From Apostichopus japonicus (taxonomy: Eukaryota > Echinodermata > Holothuroidea > Aspidochirotida > Stichopodidae): DNA of 64,000 bases. The translations under genes and the position numbers were made by a program. Where the stretch lies: NCBI RefSeq assembly GCF_037975245.1, contig NC_092574.1, positions 8,184,213-8,248,212 of the forward strand. Direction: 5' to 3'. A model generated the notes under the pieces. It had not been told where the DNA came from. It worked only from the letters and a program-made list of their open reading frames with translations, and did not search any database. Of this stretch, positions 46,301 through 56,668 are shown in pieces. Position 1 is the stretch's first letter, and each line of letters begins with the position of its first letter.

Positions 46301-49300
46301 GCTTTGAAGTACTCATAGAGAAAGAGTGGATATCTATGGGACACAAGTTTGCGCAGGTTTGGTCCAGTAGACTGATTTTTATCAATGTTTTATCCATAGT
46401 ATGATCGATATCCATCCAATAAAGTGATATTGATCGATCGAATAGACTGATAAATGATGAAAAGAACAATATTGGCCAGATCAAATTGATTCTGAAAAAT
46501 CTATCAATTTATTGCTGTTAGCTTAGAGTAATATCGACTCCATAGATTGGTATCGGTCAAATAAATTGGTATTGATTCCGTAGACTGATATTGATTGTAT
46601 ATGGGATAGGATTGATCAAAGAATCTGATATTTGATCTAGTACTGACAGACTAAGCACACCCATCCCTCCTGTCCGATTTCAAAGTTTGACTTTTCTTGT
46701 ATTGCTTTAAGACAACGTTACAGTCAATGATCTATTTAACATTTTTTTGGTGTAGTTGTGTACAACATCTTGACGTCAAACTTTAATCAATAATGACTTC
46801 AATTGTAACCTTTTCCTTTTTGTTTTTGGGGTGTTTCTTTCTGCCTGTCTTTCTTGTAGTTCAGTCCCAATTTTTCCATGTCTCCCTTTGCAACCAATTT
46901 CTTATCTTGATTCATCCAAACAGAGACATGGTCACGGAGATAAGAACCATGCGGATGCCTTCAGGTCGCCAAACTTTCTGCAGTTTATGGATTGCGTTTG
47001 GCAGATAACTAGACAGGTGATATACATATATATATAGCAGTGACTATCTATACTCTTTAGGTAGAACCAAACAACCATTTTCATCCCCCCCACCTCCCAA
47101 AAAAGGGGCTTTCATTTGGTTCATCAATATCATTAAACCTCTCAATTATTTGTAGAACCAAACAAAAGAGGAAAAGAATGCAAAAATATTTAAAAGTCAT
47201 GTTTAATACAAATGTCTTTATAATAATTACATCTTCCTCCTCAGTTAAATGAAATGAAAGATAAAAGAGTTACAGATATAATTCCATGGCAATCAGTTAA
47301 TTAATAAATGATAATTATGGTGCCAAACTTCAGATTTAACACATTAAGCGTTTCAACTTGGCACATTCCATAGTAGCAACAAATAATCACAGCCAAATAG
47401 TCTTGTTATCAGTTTCTTTTTGTTTTTTTCCATCATCTTTTGTTTTCAAAAAAAAAACAAAGGTTTTCATGAGCCTGTTCATTCCTCTTGTCACAAGAGT
47501 TTCATATCAAATATTATCAAAATTTCATTTAAAGCTTGATTTATAAAGTAATGCTCAACTCTGATATTATATGACTCACAGATTAAAACCAAACATTGAT
47601 ATTTGCTTACCATGTATTTATTCCTCCTTAATACTGGAGAACCTACCGGGAAATAATTAAAACCCACTCAGTTTCATGGATGATTGATTGGTTGATTGGG
47701 TGGGTGGGTGTATTGCATTCCGTGACCTATCGACCACATTCAGGCAAACTAGCAGCACATATATATTGTATATACCCCAGTGACAAAATGTGAGCAAGTT
47801 TATAATAAATAACCCTAAGAAATTAGTCTAGGAAGGTGTGTTTGTTGTTTGCTTTTCTTGGGAGGGGGATGGGGGGTAGTGGTAGGGATGGATTAGGTTT
47901 GCTTGAACATTTTCTCCTCCAGGGATGTTGGATCTGAATCAATATCTTAAGACATACTCTCTTGGTGTCATACCAAATGAAATGTGAAATTTTATTGAAA
48001 ATGAATATGCATAAGGGGAACGGGAGGAAAGTGATGGGTTAGTGGAGGTGGGGGGAGGGGGAAGGGGGGACAAGGGCATTGTTTAAATGATAATGCTTTA
48101 CCTCTGTCAAAGTGAATGCGGACCCCTTTGGCCAAAGTCATTATTTTGAGTGACAATGCTAATAGAAAATGAATCCATTGAGGGGTTCAAAGGTCAGTTC
48201 GTGTACAAGAATGGGATCCACCCTATTGAAAAGGGAGTCACATTATAGTCTTAAATAATCTACTCACAAAACAGATCTTTATAAAAAAAATAAAAATTCA
48301 TAAGACAATGTTAGTTGCTATAGCAATAGTCACATCATTGAAGATTTTGCTTGGTACCTTTCAAGCCGGCCCACACTGCCGGACTTTACACATGACAACA
48401 GTTGGGTCGTGATCAGGTCTTCAGTATACGGCAGGCTTTGAGGCGTGTTTTGCATAACTCCGTAGGTGCAAGAGTTTTACCAAAGTAAACAAAATTAATA
48501 GACGAATAGAATTCTCCGAAACGTTTGTTAAAATGAAAGATCTATATGCAATGAAATATTGATTTAACATGTAAGTTGAGGTTGTTCAGAGCCAAACTCC
48601 AGGATGGCTAATGTTTGACAGGTTTTGAATTCAATTTGAGTTTGGCTTGTCTGTCAAGTGTGGAGACTTAACAGACAGATTTATCGGCAAGTTGAAAGTA
48701 ATCCCAGCCGAAAAGGAAATGTAACATTGTACATAAAACAGAGACTTGGCATGTTGAAAAACAAATGTAAAAATGACAAGTCATTATTAAAAATTTCTTT
48801 TCAATACTTGATAGCTTGCAAAGTTGTTGCATGCTATTGTAAAGAACGGAAATGCTTGTAGTAAATTTTCTTGAGACCAACTTCACTCTCATTGGAGTAT
48901 TTCAAATCAATTTTTTGGGTATATACTTATATGGCCAATATGACTTTTTCTACCTTCTTTTTTTACTTGATGTGGGAAAGGGAGAGGATGGGAGGGGGTG
49001 GGGTGGAGTCCAGGACAGTCTTTTGCTAGCATATTTGAACTGTTTGGTGTCTCTGTATGTTGAGTAAAGAAATTGATTTTGTTTGGCTTACAGTTTCCAA
49101 ATGCTTTTGAATTCAATGAGCACTTCCTTATCACGATTCTGGATCACCTGTACAGCTGTCTGTTTGGAACGTTCTTGTACAACTGTGAACGTGAAAGAGT
49201 AAGGGAGGTAGGTATTAATAACTTATCAATAGCTGCTAACTTTGTCTAAGTTTTTTCATATTTTTTGATTTGATTTTTATTTTTTTATATTTACTTTTAT

Positions 49301-52003
49301 TTTTTTACCCTCCCCCTTCAGTGTGGAAACTCTGATCTTATTTAAATAATCTAACATTATGAATACCTGTGTTGTTGAACAAGAGTGTGAAAGGTTAAAT
49401 TGTTTTAAGTTTGCCAAACTTCCTCGTGAAAGGTCAAGGGAAGTATGAACGTAGTGACAAGATAAAAAAAGAAAAAAAAAAAAAGAATGAAGGATGTTAG
49501 TGTTGGTGATGGGTTGTGTTTATGATGGGAATGCATAGTGAGACTTCAACATCAGCTAGACAAGGACTTTATTTCCCTGTTTTAAATAAGAAATCAAAGG
49601 GAAAAGCATTGAACAGAGTTAATGCCCAGGTGGCACAATGATATCAGACTACATAGTAAACCTAAAACAGCTTGAATACGCATATAAGAAGAATTAACAC
49701 AATTATGCATACTTGATGTTGGGTCGCCACAATGATTCTTGTAAAAGGCATCTCGTGATTTACTCAAGTCTCTGATACAAAAAGGTATTGCATATTACGG
49801 TGGTTGATAACTGGTAGGAGGTTGATATAATTAATATTATCAACACATGAGCACGCCAATCAATGAATATATAACGACTCTTTGAAGAACAGTCTATGCC
49901 ATGTTGGCTGATACCAGCACATTATATTGCACAAAGGTTCTTAACAGATTTCTGCAGACGACAGATATTGTTGGAACTGCCTAGACAATATTTATTACTA
50001 TATTGAATATACAGTGTGTAGCTTTTAGTGTAAACAAGGCGAAATTAACTCTTCATGACTATCTTTCCATACAGTCGGAGAGCATCAAAGCTATCCAGTG
50101 ATGTATGCTTAAACAGTTCATGGCTCAAAAAGTTCCTAAATTTCAAATGTGAACCGACTTGAATAAATTTAGGCAGCCATTTTCCCTGTGTGACGATAGA
50201 GTGACTCAAGTCTTCAACAAGTCTTGAGGGTGGAAAATGACTGGTAATTAACACACAGGCTAACTTTCCAGTCTAATAACCTTGAACGGTGTAGAAGTAA
50301 CCAGGGGCGAAAAAGGAACGGCAGTCTTACTAAAGGGCGGATTTTCAAATGTACTGTAATTCACATCAGGGGCGAATCAAGGGCTTAGCCGGTCAACAAT
50401 GGTTCTATCCAATCAACCATATTTGGAGTTAGGGACAAGCTTATTGCGATGTGGTTTTCCAACTAACAATGTTGAATATATTTTCTTTCCCATATAATTG
50501 TCATATTATCTGCCACCTGAATATCTCTTTAATGGAAATTGGCCAACTGTTTATATCAACGTCAGAAAGATCCTTGTAAAAGGCATCTGGTAGAAAGTTG
50601 ATATAATTAATATTAATTAACAGAGGAGTACGCCAAGCAATGAATATATAACGATTCTTTGAAGAACAGTCTATGCCATGTTGGCTGATACCAGCACATT
50701 ATATTTGCACAAGGTTCTAAACAGATTCATGCAGACGACAGATATTGCTGGAACTGCCTAGACAATTTTAATCGCTATATTGAATATCCAGTGTGTAGCT
50801 TTTTGTGCAAACAAGGCGAAATTAACTCTTCATGACTATCTTTCCATGTATGTCCGCATACAGTTGGAGAGAATCAAAGCTATCCAGTAATGTATGCTAA
50901 TATAGTTCACAACCCAAGTCATCCCGAAATTTAAAACGTGAACCAACTTGAATAAATTTAGGCAGCCATTTTCCCCTGTATGAAGATAGAGTGACTCAAG
51001 TCTTCAACAAGTCTTGAGGAAGGAAAATGACTGGTAATTGACTTGAACTGTGCAATGAAGTGACTTGAGTGTGCAATCAAATATCATTCTGGTCGGACCC
51101 AAGTCAGGCTAATAGCTAATACAGTACAGTTTTAGCACAATATAGTTCTCTAAGTCCAGACAATGAAAAAAGCGATTTGGAAATTGAAAAACAAAATTAA
51201 ACACGAACGACAGACTCATGTCTGGAAGGTCTGGTTCCTTTTCGTAACCATCTGTAAAACATTTATACGTCTCCCGAGTTTTCAAGATTAAACCCCCCAG
51301 ACAAATTCTTTCCAACTGAAGAATTACTGAATAAATTTCAAAACGATTCCAATCGGAACGACGAGATACAGAAAGGTTAGATTTTGGATCTTGTGACTGA
51401 CTTCCTCTCGACAGTGTGCAACATTTCTGAAACATGTTCTTTTTACTCTTTAAACAGCAAGTGAAGTTGAAGACGGTTTCGCTGTGGTCTCACATGAACA
51501 GTAACCGTGACGAATTTATCAACCCAATGTACGCCAGCTACCCGCATCAGCATGTGATCTTTCCCGTCGCAAGCATGAGACGCATTGAATTCTGGGCAGG
51601 CTATTACCTCCGCTGGAATCCCAGGACCAGACCCCTGGTAAGTGTACAGGGCTCTTTCTAGGCAAACACTAAATTTGGTGATTTGTCGACCTACTGATAC
51701 GCTCTGAATATAAGATCAATCCTCCCCCCTCATCTACCCTTTGTAAATTTACTTTAAAGCAACATGCACTGCAAATTTTAATTCCGGGGCAATACTCGGG
51801 TAAGTCACTCGGTGGTATTAATGGCATTTGACCTTTGACCTATACAGGAACCAATCCAACAGAGACAGAGGGAGTTGGTGCAACTGAAGGAGTACTTGGA
51901 GAGAGAGGTCAAAGAGCTGCAGAAACAGATCGAAGCGAGAGATTTCGGTATCGATTCTGGCTCCGGTTCACCGCCTCGGGTGTCCAGTCCAGTCAATGCT
52001 TAA
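37106..52003 (+). CDS. MTMR2: Myotubularin-related phosphoinositide 3-phosphatase (MTM1/MTMR1/MTMR2 group), complete
   Basis: Sixteen exons join in frame to 654 codons plus TAA: 37106-37324, 37974-38052, 38664-38758, 38926-39036, 40027-40128, 40873-40956, 43138-43212, 43899-43973, 44384-44572, 45097-45188, 45597-45690, 46150-46356, 46924-47016, 49094-49207, 51458-51637, 51848-52003. All introns are GT...AG. Human MTMR2 is 643 residues. Layout: Ser-rich disordered N-terminus (1-75), PH-GRAM (about 85-205), phosphatase (about 215-600) with the CX5R loop HCSDGWDR (Cys about 429), and a coiled coil (about 605-635). Family enzymes remove the 3-phosphate of PI3P and PI(3,5)P2 on endosomes and dimerise through the coiled coil. 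All catalytic residues are present, so an active enzyme is expected. An in-frame TAG at 37082 supports the start. Invertebrates usually have one gene for the vertebrate MTM1/MTMR1/MTMR2 trio, so the symbol is approximate. Confidence 0.97.
37974..38052 (+). CDS. MTMR2: Myotubularin exon 2
   Basis: 79 nt, phase 0 to 1, acceptor TTCACAG, donor [17 protein letters not shown] matches the 'PPLLPGE.I' lead-in to the PH-GRAM domain. Confidence 0.93.
38664..38758 (+). CDS. MTMR2: Myotubularin exon 3: PH-GRAM
   Basis: 95 nt, phase 1 to 0. [20 protein letters not shown] then KLFF, the first GRAM strands ('CPF.G...G.L.VTNY.L.F'). Confidence 0.95.
38926..39036 (+). CDS. MTMR2: Myotubularin exon 4: PH-GRAM
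   Basis: 37 codons, symmetric. [18 protein letters not shown] and [13 protein letters not shown] match the MTMR2 GRAM domain ('VINRVEKIGG', '[12 protein letters not shown]'). Confidence 0.95.
40027..40128 (+). CDS. MTMR2: Myotubularin exon 5: PH-GRAM end
   Basis: 34 codons, symmetric. [12 protein letters not shown] and [15 protein letters not shown] match the end of the GRAM domain ('[12 protein letters not shown]', 'LMKYAFP'). Confidence 0.95.
40873..40956 (+). CDS. MTMR2: Myotubularin exon 6: GRAM-phosphatase linker
   Basis: 28 codons, symmetric. [20 protein letters not shown] corresponds to 'LFAFEYKE.F...GW.LYD' of MTMR2. Confidence 0.94.
43138..43212 (+). CDS. MTMR2: Myotubularin exon 7: start of phosphatase domain
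   Basis: 25 codons, symmetric. [20 protein letters not shown] then TYPAI matches 'GIP.ESWRI.KINE.YE..DTYPA'. Confidence 0.95.
43225..43345 (+). repeat. Inverted copy of the 30240-30880 repeat end
   Basis: CCAAAGGCAAAAGGAACCTATGCAATG followed by CCATGTTTGTG and TG repeats is the reverse complement of 30798-30865 (CATTGCATAGATTCCTTTTG preceded by CA repeats). Confidence 0.75.
43899..43973 (+). CDS. MTMR2: Myotubularin exon 8
   Basis: 25 codons, symmetric. [20 protein letters not shown] then RIP matches 'VPA...DEELKRVA.FRSRGRIP'. Confidence 0.95.
44384..44572 (+). CDS. MTMR2: Myotubularin exon 9
   Basis: 63 codons, symmetric, acceptor [42 protein letters not shown] and [12 protein letters not shown] are near-invariant in active myotubularins. 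Confidence 0.96.
45097..45188 (+). CDS. MTMR2: Myotubularin exon 10
   Basis: 92 nt, phase 0 to 2. [20 protein letters not shown] then HNIHVMRES matches '[24 protein letters not shown]'. Confidence 0.96.
45597..45690 (+). CDS. MTMR2: Myotubularin exon 11
   Basis: 94 nt, phase 2 to 0. [20 protein letters not shown] then [11 protein letters not shown], the conserved '[15 protein letters not shown]' region. Its 3' end and donor are duplicated 96 bp downstream. Confidence 0.96.
45671..45827 (+). repeat. Tandem duplication covering the exon 11 donor site
   Basis: 45671-45740 and 45767-45827 are nearly identical (offset 96 bp). The duplicated part includes the last 20 bases of exon 11 (ATTGGTTAGAGCACATAAAG; the copy has AAAAAG) and the GTAATGGAGTAGAGCAGTGT donor and intron start. 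A second intact GT donor thus sits at 45787. Confidence 0.92.
45866..46015 (+). mobile_element. Short dispersed repeat, ~150 bp (copy 2)
   Basis: Partner of 17741-17892, same strand, inside myotubularin intron 11, ending about 135 bp before exon 12. Ends are not marked by clear inverted repeats. Confidence 0.8.
46150..46356 (+). CDS. MTMR2: Myotubularin exon 12: catalytic P-loop
   Basis: 69 codons, symmetric. Contains [19 protein letters not shown]: Cys nucleophile, both Asp and the Arg of CX5R intact, the signature of an active PI3P/PI(3,5)P2 phosphatase. [17 protein letters not shown] follows. Confidence 0.97.
46357..46923 (+). other. Myotubularin intron 12, degenerate short repeat
   Basis: 46370-46640 repeats variants of AGACTGATATTGATC at irregular spacing, a decayed minisatellite. 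No exon. Confidence 0.55.
46924..47016 (+). CDS. MTMR2: Myotubularin exon 13
   Basis: 31 codons, symmetric. [20 protein letters not shown] then [11 protein letters not shown] matches '[28 protein letters not shown]'; Ala-Phe replaces Ala-Asp in the middle. Confidence 0.96.
47017..49093 (+). other. Myotubularin intron 13
   Basis: 2077 bp. G-rich purine tract at about 48040-48070; otherwise nothing I can interpret. ORFs of 60-75 codons have no domain. Confidence 0.55.
49094..49207 (+). CDS. MTMR2: Myotubularin exon 14
   Basis: 38 codons, symmetric. [20 protein letters not shown] then [15 protein letters not shown] matches the SET-interacting region of myotubularins. Confidence 0.96.
49734..50256 (-). 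pseudogene. Coding-like minus-strand relic, copy 1, unknown family
   Basis: On the minus strand 50254-50045 reads an open 69-codon frame with [20 protein letters not shown] and [20 protein letters not shown] before TAA, then a 3'-UTR-like tail with AATAAA. The sister copy at 50569-51040 keeps the same protein phrases through many base changes but is frameshifted, which suggests a once-coding origin. I do not recognise the family; it may be the 3' end of a retroposed or transposon gene. Confidence 0.5.
50569..51040 (-). pseudogene. Coding-like minus-strand relic, copy 2, broken
   Basis: Aligns throughout with 49734-50256 (TTGTAAAAGGCATCT, GAACAGTCTATGCCATGTTG, CAAGGCGAAATTAACTCTTC, GACTCAAGTCTTCAACAAGT). 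On the minus strand the phrase [10 protein letters not shown] is retained but lies one base out of frame with the upstream part, and a stop follows soon after. A 13-base extra segment (GTCCGCATACAGT region) is present. Confidence 0.55.
51458..51637 (+). CDS. MTMR2: Myotubularin exon 15: end of phosphatase domain
   Basis: 60 codons, symmetric. [40 protein letters not shown] and NPRTRP match 'TVSLWSY.NS...F.NP.Y' and 'L.LW.GYY.RWNP'. Confidence 0.96.
51848..52003 (+). CDS. MTMR2: Myotubularin exon 16: coiled coil and C-terminus
   Basis: 51 codons plus TAA. Heptad-like [20 protein letters not shown] (Leu/Val at a/d) is the dimerising coiled coil. A Ser/Pro-rich tail ends SSPVNA, without the hydrophobic PDZ-ligand ending seen in vertebrate MTMR2. 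Confidence 0.94.
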   Translation, partial: EPIQQRQRELVQLKEYLEREVKELQKQIEARDFGIDSGSGSPPRVSSPVNA

Positions 52004-53019
52004 CAAGATAAGCTAGGGACGACTAAAGGCACCAGGGATAATGAAATGGTATAGGCAAGGATTGCATTCTCCCCCCCCCCCGGACACAAGAGAGAGCTAT
52101 AGAAACAAGAAAGGGCTGGGGGAGGGGGGGCGGGGTGAGTGGTATTGACTCGGTGCTTCACTATAATATATATTCATTATTTTAATCAGCTTAATTTGTA
52201 TATTGGTTTTGAAACAAGTTCCAATGATTGGAGATAAAAAAACAGAATATAACCCGCTGAAAATTCATCCTAATTGAACAATATCAAAAGTTATCGTTAC
52301 CGTGTTGCAATTTCAAACAACAATTTTACGATGTGAGGGTTCTGTATATATATTAGTATTATGCACCAGGTTGAATTCATTTTAAAAACGTGTTGAATCT
52401 ATGTTATATCTTGCATCGCATGCAAATTTTGTGCAATTTTTACTTCCTCACTTCTACTGTATAATCTATTGCATGTCAAACTTGTTCGTACGTATGTTTG
52501 TACTAGTCCAAGAACCGCTTTACTATGGCAGTTGAAGTTTCTTCAAGAGATGAACTCAAGTTATTAGCATTGCTACTGATTGTGAAATTATTAACTTTTT
52601 TGGGGGGAGGATAAGAAGAATTGAGAGAATAGCGAGCAGAAGTGTAACACCGAGCGGCTTAATTTTAAATAAGGTCAAGTTGAAGCATTGCTAGTGATGT
52701 TACTCGACTCCAGTCACTGTATTATCTGTCCCTTTAGAGGCCAAAAATCTTTACAATCTTCTTCGAGTCTCTTTACTTGAAACGTTAGTGACTCAAGTCA
52801 TGACTTGGTACAACGCTACTACTGAAACTGGAATAAATTAGAACCAATTTGCATCTTCCTTTTTTTTTCCATTCTTTCCTTTTATGAGAAGAATAGCCAG
52901 TAAGATCCTCGTCTTTTGTGCAGAGATGTAATGACTTCATTTTATGGTCCAGCCCAATCATTACTATTATCTCTGTGGAGAAAACCAAGACTAAGACCTT
53001 CTACTTGATTAGTACCACA

Positions 53020-53410
53020 CTGTCTACTTGACTGTCTACTTGACTGTCTACTTGACTGTCTACTTGACTGTCTACTTGACACTCTACTTGATTTATACCA
53101 CACTGTCTACTTGACTGTCTACTTGACTGTCTACTTGACTGTCTACTTGACACTCTGCTTGACACTCTACTTGACACTCTACTTGATTTATACCACACTG
53201 TCTACTTGACTGTCTACTTGACTGTCTACTTGACTGTCTACTTGACTGTCTACTTGACACTCTGCTTGACACTCTACTTGACACTCTACTTGATTTATAC
53301 CACACTGTCTACTTGACTGTCTACTTGACTGTCTACTTGACTGTCTACTTGACACTCTGCTTGACACTCTACTTGACACTCTACTTGATTTATACCACAC
53401 TGTCTACTTG
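53020..53410. repeat. Nested satellite: 12-bp units in 95/107-bp higher-order repeats
   Basis: The basic unit is TGTCTACTTGAC with variants ACTCTACTTGAC and ACTCTGCTTGAC. Blocks end in GATTTATACCACAC at about 53091, 53186, 53293 and 53388, spacings of 95, 107 and 95 bp; 107 is 95 plus one 12-bp unit. ORFs of Ser-Ser-Arg-Gln or Gln-Val-Asp-Ser repeats on the minus strand are artefacts. Confidence 0.95.
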
Positions 53411-53566
53411 GCAGCACCTGATACACCGATCACATTACAGGCATTGCTGTTCAATTGTGCCAAAGAAGGAAAGGAAAAACAATTACACAATAACGAATTC
53501 AGTCTCAAATACAGGAATTTGAATATTTATCCCTGTTACATTTTCCACTAGAAATAACGTGATTTC

Positions 53567-53572
53567 AATAAA
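53567..53572 (+). terminator. Candidate poly(A) signal, distal
   Basis: AATAAA followed by a T/GT-rich stretch (ACTTGTGTCGG) within 30 bases; the best match downstream of the myotubularin stop. The nearer AATAAA at 52832 is an alternative. Confidence 0.4.
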
Positions 53573-54293
53573 GTTCCCAACAAACTTGTGTCGGAAGTCA
53601 TCGGTTTCTATTACGCGTGTCAGACCTTGACACTGTTCACAGTCAACACTAAATCAAACTATAGCTTTGACACAGTGTAGCATACCAGCTATTCTATAAC
53701 TCAACCAGAGCTAATGATGATACCAATATTTCACCTGGTTTATTGAAGGTTATGGTTGGCAGTAAGTCGTTAATCGTAATGTCTAATTATTGTAATTAAG
53801 CTTATGTCATCTTCCGTAGACACCATCTGTATTATGTTAAAAAAAAATTTTTAGTATTGAAGTAACACACCACTTCTCATGATAGGAAAGCATGTTTGAA
53901 GGTTTGCTCTGAGCAAGGGGAAACTAGTGTCTAGTAGGGAATGGAATGAAGGGACTGGAAATAGATAAGTTATCTTGATTAAAATATGAATAGAAATAGA
54001 TTGGTTAGAGTGTAAACAATATTTCATTTAATCTCTTACCAAATGTCAGTTATTGCAAAAGTGTAAATAAATATACTGCTGACTAATAGCACTACTCCTG
54101 TCCATGTACAAAATTGTCTTTTTTGTATTGTTTGGCTGAGTATGGAAAGAGGGTACTTGACAGCAGATGAAAGCCTCACACAACCCCCATAAACCTTGCC
54201 CCTCTCCCACCCCCCCCCCCTACTAACCACCCTGTAAATCTGGACTTCATATCAGGCAACAGCTAGTACACTGTGCTAAAAGGAAGTTTTGCT

Positions 54294-54392
54294 AGTTCAA
54301 AGAAAAGAAAATGGTAGGCAGACACAATGTCCCACCCCATCCAGTTCAAAGAAAAGAACAATGGTAGGCAGACACAATGTCCCACCCCATCC
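54294..54392. repeat. 49-bp tandem duplication
   Basis: Two near-identical copies of AGTTCAAAGAAAAG...GGTAGGCAGACACAATGTCC...CCATCC starting at 54294 and 54343; the second has one extra base. Confidence 0.95.
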
Positions 54393-55040
54393 ATCAACCT
54401 CTTGTCACCACGTTTAGAAAATTTTGGATAAAAGTGCAACCTTAGAGCCTCCCAATCATTCTCCTTCTAGTATTCCCCCTCCCCAACCGAACCTCGTTTG
54501 TTAAAGGAATATCTAATGATTAGAGACACTTATTCTAATGTTAAATCAGCAAAGAGCAAGCAATAATGATTTCATCACTAAGATTTTTTTTAAATTTCTT
54601 AGTTACACCGTCATTTAACTTCCCACTCAATCCTACACTCCCTGATAACCCTTCCATCCCAATGTAGGAAACTTCGTCGTTACACGCAGTACGCAACGAT
54701 CTTTGTTCTACTTAATTGATCCTTACTGAGTCTCTCAACTTATAAGCATTTTTCCCCCAAATAGATCAGTGAAAGTAACACAGTTTTAAGTAATAAATTA
54801 GAAGCATCTCTTTGTTAAAGCATTGTATTATCGGCCTAGTCTTCCGATAAGCGTAACTAAGGGTTACAAGAAATCAGCGAGAGCAGGCAGTAATGATATT
54901 TACTTACAATACTGATTTTTTTCAAATCTCATTTAGGACGAATTATTAGGTCCCCCTGGTAACATCATTTACCCCCCCCCCCCATTCTCCTCTACCCTTC
55001 CTCACACTCACCGCTTCTCTTACACCTAATATATTAGATA

Positions 55041-55325
55041 TCCTCGTAAAGCGTGATGATCTAGGTCCCTCATTAATCTAATGCATGGGAGGAACTCGAA
55101 ACTTTCTTCCTTATCCGCATATTCCAAGCTTTCTCCAAGAAAAGAGTTACAGTACCTATTACCCAGATGTTATGTAAATAATTAAAAATAGCCTCCCTCC
55201 TCATAAAACGTGATGATCTATGTCCCTCATTAATCTTAAGCATGGATGAACTCTCAACTTTAAGCATATTCCAAAGTTTTTCACAAAAGAGCTACAGAAC
55301 CTACTACACACAAATTATGTAAATG
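55041..55325. repeat. ~157-bp tandem duplication
   Basis: Copies at 55041 and 55198 share CGTGATGATCTA, GTCCCTCATTAATCT, GCATATTCCAA and ATTATGTAAAT/GTTATGTAAAT. Confidence 0.85.
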
Positions 55326-56668
55326 TCACTGGACGGCATCCGTAGGGACATCGTTTTTTGGTCCACATTTGAGTTTCCATCATATCTTTAATCTGCTTTT
55401 CATACATATTTTTTATTGTGATTGTTATAATGACCACATCTAAGGACTTTTGAGTCGTATTATTGTATCCAGTGGAATTGTCTCGCTGAGATATAAAAGG
55501 ATGAATTTTCCGTACTTTTCCACGGTAGGCCCCTCTGTTCTATAACATTAGGTCCACTAAGTGCGGATATTGGTCTCCGTTTGCCGCTATTGCAGTAAAC
55601 CCAACCGAGCAACGTATCTACGGTGTCTCTTAAAAGACATCATTATTAACAAAGTCGAAAAGAATTTGAAGTCTCTTTGGTGTCATTTTAAAAGTATTTC
55701 TGATTACATTACATACAGATTCGCACTCCCTCCTTTTCTACGAGAAAGGTACATATGGGAAACATGACAATGACCGTGATAAAATCAAATTTAAGATTAC
55801 TAGAGATCAATTCGCTCAATTTGTTTCAAAAAACGGTTAAAAAGTGTTATGAATTCCTCCTCATTCATTCATTTTATTTGAGCATGTTGAACGCAGGCTG
55901 TAACGGTCGTGGCAAGACGAAATATTAAGACGGTTACGAACAAAGGTTGTGAAGTCACCGCAATTTATTAATCCGCAGTCGCACAGATTCCATGACTCTA
56001 TTACTCCGTAAAACTATCGAAATGCAAAAAATAGAAAACTTACAGTACTAAATACAACATTTTTATAGTTTGTTTCTTGGCACAAATAAAACTACACAAA
56101 TTTCACTTTTGCACAAACATGAACCAGCAAACACACACGAAGAAAGCATTTAACTTATAATACAGTATATAAACACCAAAATACCTCTTTAGCCCTTTAA
56201 CATCGAGAACATCCAGAAACCACTGTTACGAACAGCATTACGTGAACAGCATTACGTGGCACTACTTTCCATCCATTTTGGATCTCAGATATATAAATTT
56301 ACGTATTCTGGCTAGACGCAACCAACGCCAGTAGTCCTTTTTCCGTGTGCGCCCAATATATGTATGTATATATCAATGGACATTGAAAAGGACTTATTAC
56401 GTAACCCAGATCACGAGGGTTCAACAAGCCAATCACGCAAGGTCCTCGTTCAAACATGAGCGAATAATTATGCAGCTGAATCTGAACAATTTGAGGTATG
56501 GTCAAACAAAGTTACCAAATGTTATGTAACAGACAACAATACGGAAACACGCAAAATACATTTCACTATACACTTGCGATAACATGTCATTACGAATCAC
56601 TGCAGACTCTCACCCAAACCGTTAAAAAATACCGCCCCCCCTTCTCTTCCTACACTGCGCTCCCAACA

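Larger units (their letters stand above)
49208..51457 (+). other. Myotubularin intron 14, with a ~0.5-kb internal duplication
   Basis: 2250 bp, mostly made of two related segments (49734-50256 and 50569-51040) described as pseudogene copies. The rest has no coding signal. Confidence 0.7.
52004..53600 (+). other. Myotubularin 3' UTR and satellite
   Basis: No gene. Candidate polyadenylation signals AATAAA at 52832 and 53567. If the distal one is used the satellite at 53020-53410 is part of the 3' UTR. A C run at about 52071-52081 and a G-rich stretch near 52117-52135 lie just after the stop codon. Confidence 0.5.

Noticed and set aside
46094..46344. Minus-strand ORFs over myotubularin exon 12
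   Set aside because: Antisense shadows of the catalytic exon, which has full family similarity on the plus strand.
53001..53400. Ser-Arg-Gln / Gln-Val-Asp-Ser repeat proteins
   Set aside because: Products of the 12-bp satellite read in different frames; no start context or unique sequence.
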